Of a stretch of 64,000 bases of DNA, positions 61,452 to 64,000 are shown in pieces (within the stretch, counting starts at the first letter, position 1; every line of letters starts with the position of its first letter). The notes beneath the pieces were generated by a model. The model was given only the letters and a program-made list of their open reading frames with translations. It made no database searches and was not told the origin of the DNA. The position numbers and the translations under genes are program-made. Source of the DNA: CAIVAT01 sp037133475 (lineage in GTDB: Bacteria > Bacteroidota > Bacteroidia > Bacteroidales > FEN-979); NCBI GenBank assembly GCA_037133475.1, contig JBAXOB010000006.1, forward strand, positions 1 through 64,000, read 5' to 3'.

Positions 61452-62657
61452 TTAGCTTGTTGACCTTAGATATTGTGTCAGACTATCAAACAACGGCGCT
61501 ATTCCCCACCTTAAATACGACTGCCGGGTTTTTATACCAAAAATATTCTTTTGATTTATATAGCTGCCATTTTTCATTTGCCAGCAGGAGACTTCAGCAA
61601 TGAGATTTTCCAGGACTTTGTCAAATTCGGCATTATAGGGTTTGGATAGAATAGCCAGGTTGATAGCCTCTGCATAGTCGTACAGATTTTCCTTAACGAT
61701 TTTGAATTTATTCGATTTTATAAAGGGTTTGAGGGAGAAATCTGGTCTGATGAAAGCATGCAGATAAAAATCAAGTCCCCTGGAGATGGTATCCGTTAAT
61801 TTGTCAGATTTCAACCATGAATTGCATTTGATTAAATTTTTTAATACAAAACAGGTGTGGAAATTGTCAATAAAGGTGTTGTGAACATCATTTGCTGCAT
61901 AAAGCCACGATCCATCGGCATTTTGGTTCTCTGAAACAAAGTGGATGCCATCGATGGCTTTCTGACGGTACAGGTCATCTTTGTTAAACCGGCTGGCGGA
62001 GAGCAGGATAAAGCTTCTGTAAGCTGTGGCATTGATTACCCGGGAATGGTCAAGGGGAGAATAACTGTTTGATAAAGAATCACTTTCATGCCGGGTTTCA
62101 TTAAGGTCGTGAAACGCGAAAGAGGCAATTGAAAGGGCATACTCCAGATGATGTTTGTTGTTTGTTAATTCAAAGAGCTCTAGGCAGGCTTCAAAACAAT
62201 AGGGCGTGACGGTAATAAATGGTGTGCCGGCCCTCCAAAAACCGCTGCTCGATCTCCAGTTGAAAGGATATCCCCAGCACGGGCCATGAAAACCTTCAAT
62301 TTTTAGCTCATCCAGGTGTTCACACAATGAAATCGCCTTATCGAGATATTCAATCTTGTTGGTATACCTGTAGAGATTGGAAAATCCAATAGAGAGATGG
62401 GCCTCTACGATGGCAAACCTTTTTTTTTGGATAAACATCTTTCGGATTCCCGGGAAGAAAAGGTCTGCAAACAGGATGGGAAACACGAAGGGCAGTCCGA
62501 GCAGCGCATTGAAATAATAGATTTTTCTTGCGAATCCTGCATAACCTGTTGTCATCAGGTCATATGGATCATACGTCGCAAAGCCATTCCTGTTCAACCA
62601 GTCAATGAACCTGTTTAATGAAGACAGGACTATACGGGGATCTGATTTTAAATTCAT
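61452..62657 (-). CDS. Alpha/alpha-toroid polysaccharide-locus protein of unknown activity
   Basis: 401 residues. Alternating helices with motifs such as HGPCWGYPFNWRSSSGFWRAG near 120 and EAINLAILSKPYN, plus an NADGSWLY turn near 250, point to a six-hairpin or (alpha/alpha)6 toroid like those of glycan lyases, epimerases and terpene cyclases. Proteins like this are common in extracellular-polysaccharide loci and are often given unrelated names. No catalytic residues can be named with confidence. It is flanked by methyltransferase and asnB genes in the same direction. Confidence 0.65.
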   Translation of the reverse strand: MNLKSDPRIVLSSLNRFIDWLNRNGFATYDPYDLMTTGYAGFARKIYYFNALLGLPFVFPILFADLFFPGIRKMFIQKKRFAIVEAHLSIGFSNLYRYTNKIEYLDKAISLCEHLDELKIEGFHGPCWGYPFNWRSSSGFWRAGTPFITVTPYCFEACLELFELTNNKHHLEYALSIASFAFHDLNETRHESDSLSNSYSPLDHSRVINATAYRSFILLSASRFNKDDLYRQKAIDGIHFVSENQNADGSWLYAANDVHNTFIDNFHTCFVLKNLIKCNSWLKSDKLTDTISRGLDFYLHAFIRPDFSLKPFIKSNKFKIVKENLYDYAEAINLAILSKPYNAEFDKVLENLIAEVSCWQMKNGSYINQKNIFGIKTRQSYLRWGIAPLFDSLTQYLRSTS

Positions 62658-62676
62658 CAGGATGCCGGTAATTTTT

Positions 62677-63561
62677 TTAGCCTTTTTTCAGTATAAACCC
62701 TACGGAGGTGAGCCGTTGGTAGCTTCCGTATTTTTCAAAACCTGAGCCGTATCCCAGGGTGAAGTAAAAATCGGGTGGAATGAAAAAGGTATCAGGATCC
62801 GATAAAATGGTTTCAATGGTTGGAACTGGTTTGTCATCGGCCATTTTCATTCCAAGGGAAATGAGGTATTCAACATCTTTCAGATACGACCAGCCCTCTT
62901 TTCCCCAGCCATCCTGGTTGGCAAAATTAACTTCAGGGTCAAGGATCGTGTCATAGGTACAAATAAGCACTCCTCCCGGTTTCAGAACCCTGGCCATTTC
63001 CGAAAGGCATTTGAGGTGGAACGCGGGATCATGCCTGTAAGCGATAACGACATGTTCCATCACCGAGATGCAGGTGGCAGCATCGAATTGGTTATCTGGC
63101 GAGGGTATGGCTTCCATCCCTCCATTCAGGAAATTTACTTTATCCTTGTTCTTTTGGATATATTGATCGGGAAGACCATAACCCTCCCGTTTGAACTTTG
63201 CTCCAACAAAATAGTCGAGCCCGTTGGCTTTGTAACCCAGGCCATTCAGCACCAGGGGGAATCCGTTTACGCCGCATCCGCAGTCAAGGACAGTGGCTCC
63301 CGGGTTCAGGTGGCGCTTCAGCCCCGTGATCACCCATGGATATTCCCAGCCCCGCGTCCCCATCCTGAACACCTCCGTCGGGATTCCAGTTACACTTTTC
63401 CTGTGTGCATGTTTCAGCGGCCCTTTGTCAAGGATCACCCTCAGGATGTCTTTCAGTTTATCCCTGAAACTTGTTTTTCCCGATTTACTGAATTGGTCCA
63501 GTGGCCAGATCCGGTCGGACTGGAATGCGAGCATTTGTGAAATTTTTGCGTATTCAACCAT
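62677..63561 (-). CDS. SAM-dependent methyltransferase
   Basis: 294 residues from ATG 63561; the longer frame to 63633 lies inside the upstream glycosyltransferase gene. Class I motifs: VLDCGCGVNGFPL near 90 (motif I), the acidic DYFVG near 115, DAATCISVMEHV near 160 and VLKPGGVLICTYD near 195. It probably methylates a sugar or lipid-linked glycan of this locus, or an end-cap. Its start overlaps the upstream glycosyltransferase stop by 8 bases. Confidence 0.85.
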   Translation of the reverse strand: MVEYAKISQMLAFQSDRIWPLDQFSKSGKTSFRDKLKDILRVILDKGPLKHAHRKSVTGIPTEVFRMGTRGWEYPWVITGLKRHLNPGATVLDCGCGVNGFPLVLNGLGYKANGLDYFVGAKFKREGYGLPDQYIQKNKDKVNFLNGGMEAIPSPDNQFDAATCISVMEHVVIAYRHDPAFHLKCLSEMARVLKPGGVLICTYDTILDPEVNFANQDGWGKEGWSYLKDVEYLISLGMKMADDKPVPTIETILSDPDTFFIPPDFYFTLGYGSGFEKYGSYQRLTSVGFILKKG

Positions 63562-64000
63562 TTTTTGTGGAAATTGATGTGTAAAACTTCTCGAGATCAG
63601 TTGCCTTCTTCTGCCAGGAGTGCTGATTGGCAAACTCCCTGATGTTATTGAATTTTAAACTGCCTGGTTTGTTGTTGTAAATTTCAGATATACAGGATGA
63701 TATCGACTCCTCTGTCCAGTCGGCCAGGTAGAAGACACCAGGATTATGCTGGGCTATTTCCCCGATGTCGCCAACAACATTTGTCAGCACCGGGCGCCCG
63801 GCAGCAAAATAATCCCCGGCTTTGTTGGGCCACCTGGCCACATTCGTGCTGATATTTTTCTGCAACAGCAAGAATACATCGGCACAGCTTAAAATTTCAG
63901 GGTATTCCGCATAATCGACCCATCCGAACTCTATAAAGTTATCACCCAGGGAGAACCTCTCTTTTGTCGGCTGTGACAATTTTCTCCCGGTGGTAAATAT
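63554..64000 (-). CDS. Glycosyltransferase, C-terminal part (5' end outside window)
   Basis: The frame is open to the right window edge; about 148 C-terminal residues are seen. It has the GT4-type donor-site half: FIEFGWVDYAEYPEILSCAD, KAGDYFAAGRPVLTNVVGDI with the usual E replaced by D, and a C-terminal helix SWQKKATDLEKFY. It would transfer a sugar from a nucleotide donor to the growing repeat unit. It heads the visible part of the minus-strand polysaccharide operon and is coupled to the methyltransferase gene. Confidence 0.8.
   Translation of the reverse strand: MFTTGRKLSQPTKERFSLGDNFIEFGWVDYAEYPEILSCADVFLLLQKNISTNVARWPNKAGDYFAAGRPVLTNVVGDIGEIAQHNPGVFYLADWTEESISSCISEIYNNKPGSLKFNNIREFANQHSWQKKATDLEKFYTSISTKNG

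Overview
The window reads as a chromosomal segment of an anaerobic member of the Bacteroidota, probably Bacteroidales-like. The reasons are many promoters with the Bacteroidota -7 element TAnnTTTG, a bifunctional fucokinase/GDP-fucose pyrophosphorylase, a Wzi-type barrel, and anaerobic redox enzymes (pyruvate:ferredoxin oxidoreductase, aldehyde:ferredoxin oxidoreductase). These are family-level recognitions made by reading; no database search was run.

1-6.2 kb is an accessory region on the plus strand that ends at the 3' end of a tRNA-Leu gene, a common integration site. It holds the end of a RhuM-family gene, a small coupled gene, a HigA-like regulator with its own operator, an unknown 259-residue protein and a truncated PIN-domain start. 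Then comes a series of small mobile-element genes (ardC-type antirestriction protein and three small proteins), each followed by its own terminator. Two of these genes share a long 5' leader in which three predicted stems are kept although their bases differ. Three terminators continue into one identical 15-base sequence. No integrase is visible.

6.2-24.7 kb is mostly housekeeping: tRNA-Gly and tRNA-Leu, mutS, a SpoU methyltransferase, an OmpA/TPR outer-membrane protein, a deoxynucleoside kinase and folK separated by an 8-base tandem repeat, sppA, a dihydroorotate-dehydrogenase-like protein, nifJ, tRNA-Glu, a lipoprotein phosphoesterase and a CDF metal exporter.

24.7-43.1 kb is metabolic. 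A molybdopterin operon (modE-like, moeA, moaA, moaC, MOSC-MogA fusion) lies 7 kb from an aldehyde:ferredoxin oxidoreductase that would need the cofactor. Also here are an MFS exporter, pruA behind two palindromes, a Rieske oxygenase/carbonic anhydrase/DUF3795/trpB2 group, a carboxyltransferase, a membrane protein, a protein made of three 77-residue repeats, and a fucose permease.

43.1-64 kb is a surface-polysaccharide locus. A plus-strand part carries fkp (GDP-fucose), a 4,6-dehydratase-like SDR, a Wzi-like barrel and a small exosortase. A converging minus-strand part carries glycosyltransferase, methyltransferase, asnB, wecB, DUF354 protein, initiating sugar-phosphate transferase, and a cluster that looks able to make an N-acylated amino sugar: sugar dehydrogenase, DegT aminotransferase and two hexapeptide acyltransferases, with an acyl carrier protein, acyl-AMP ligase and ketoreductase set between them.
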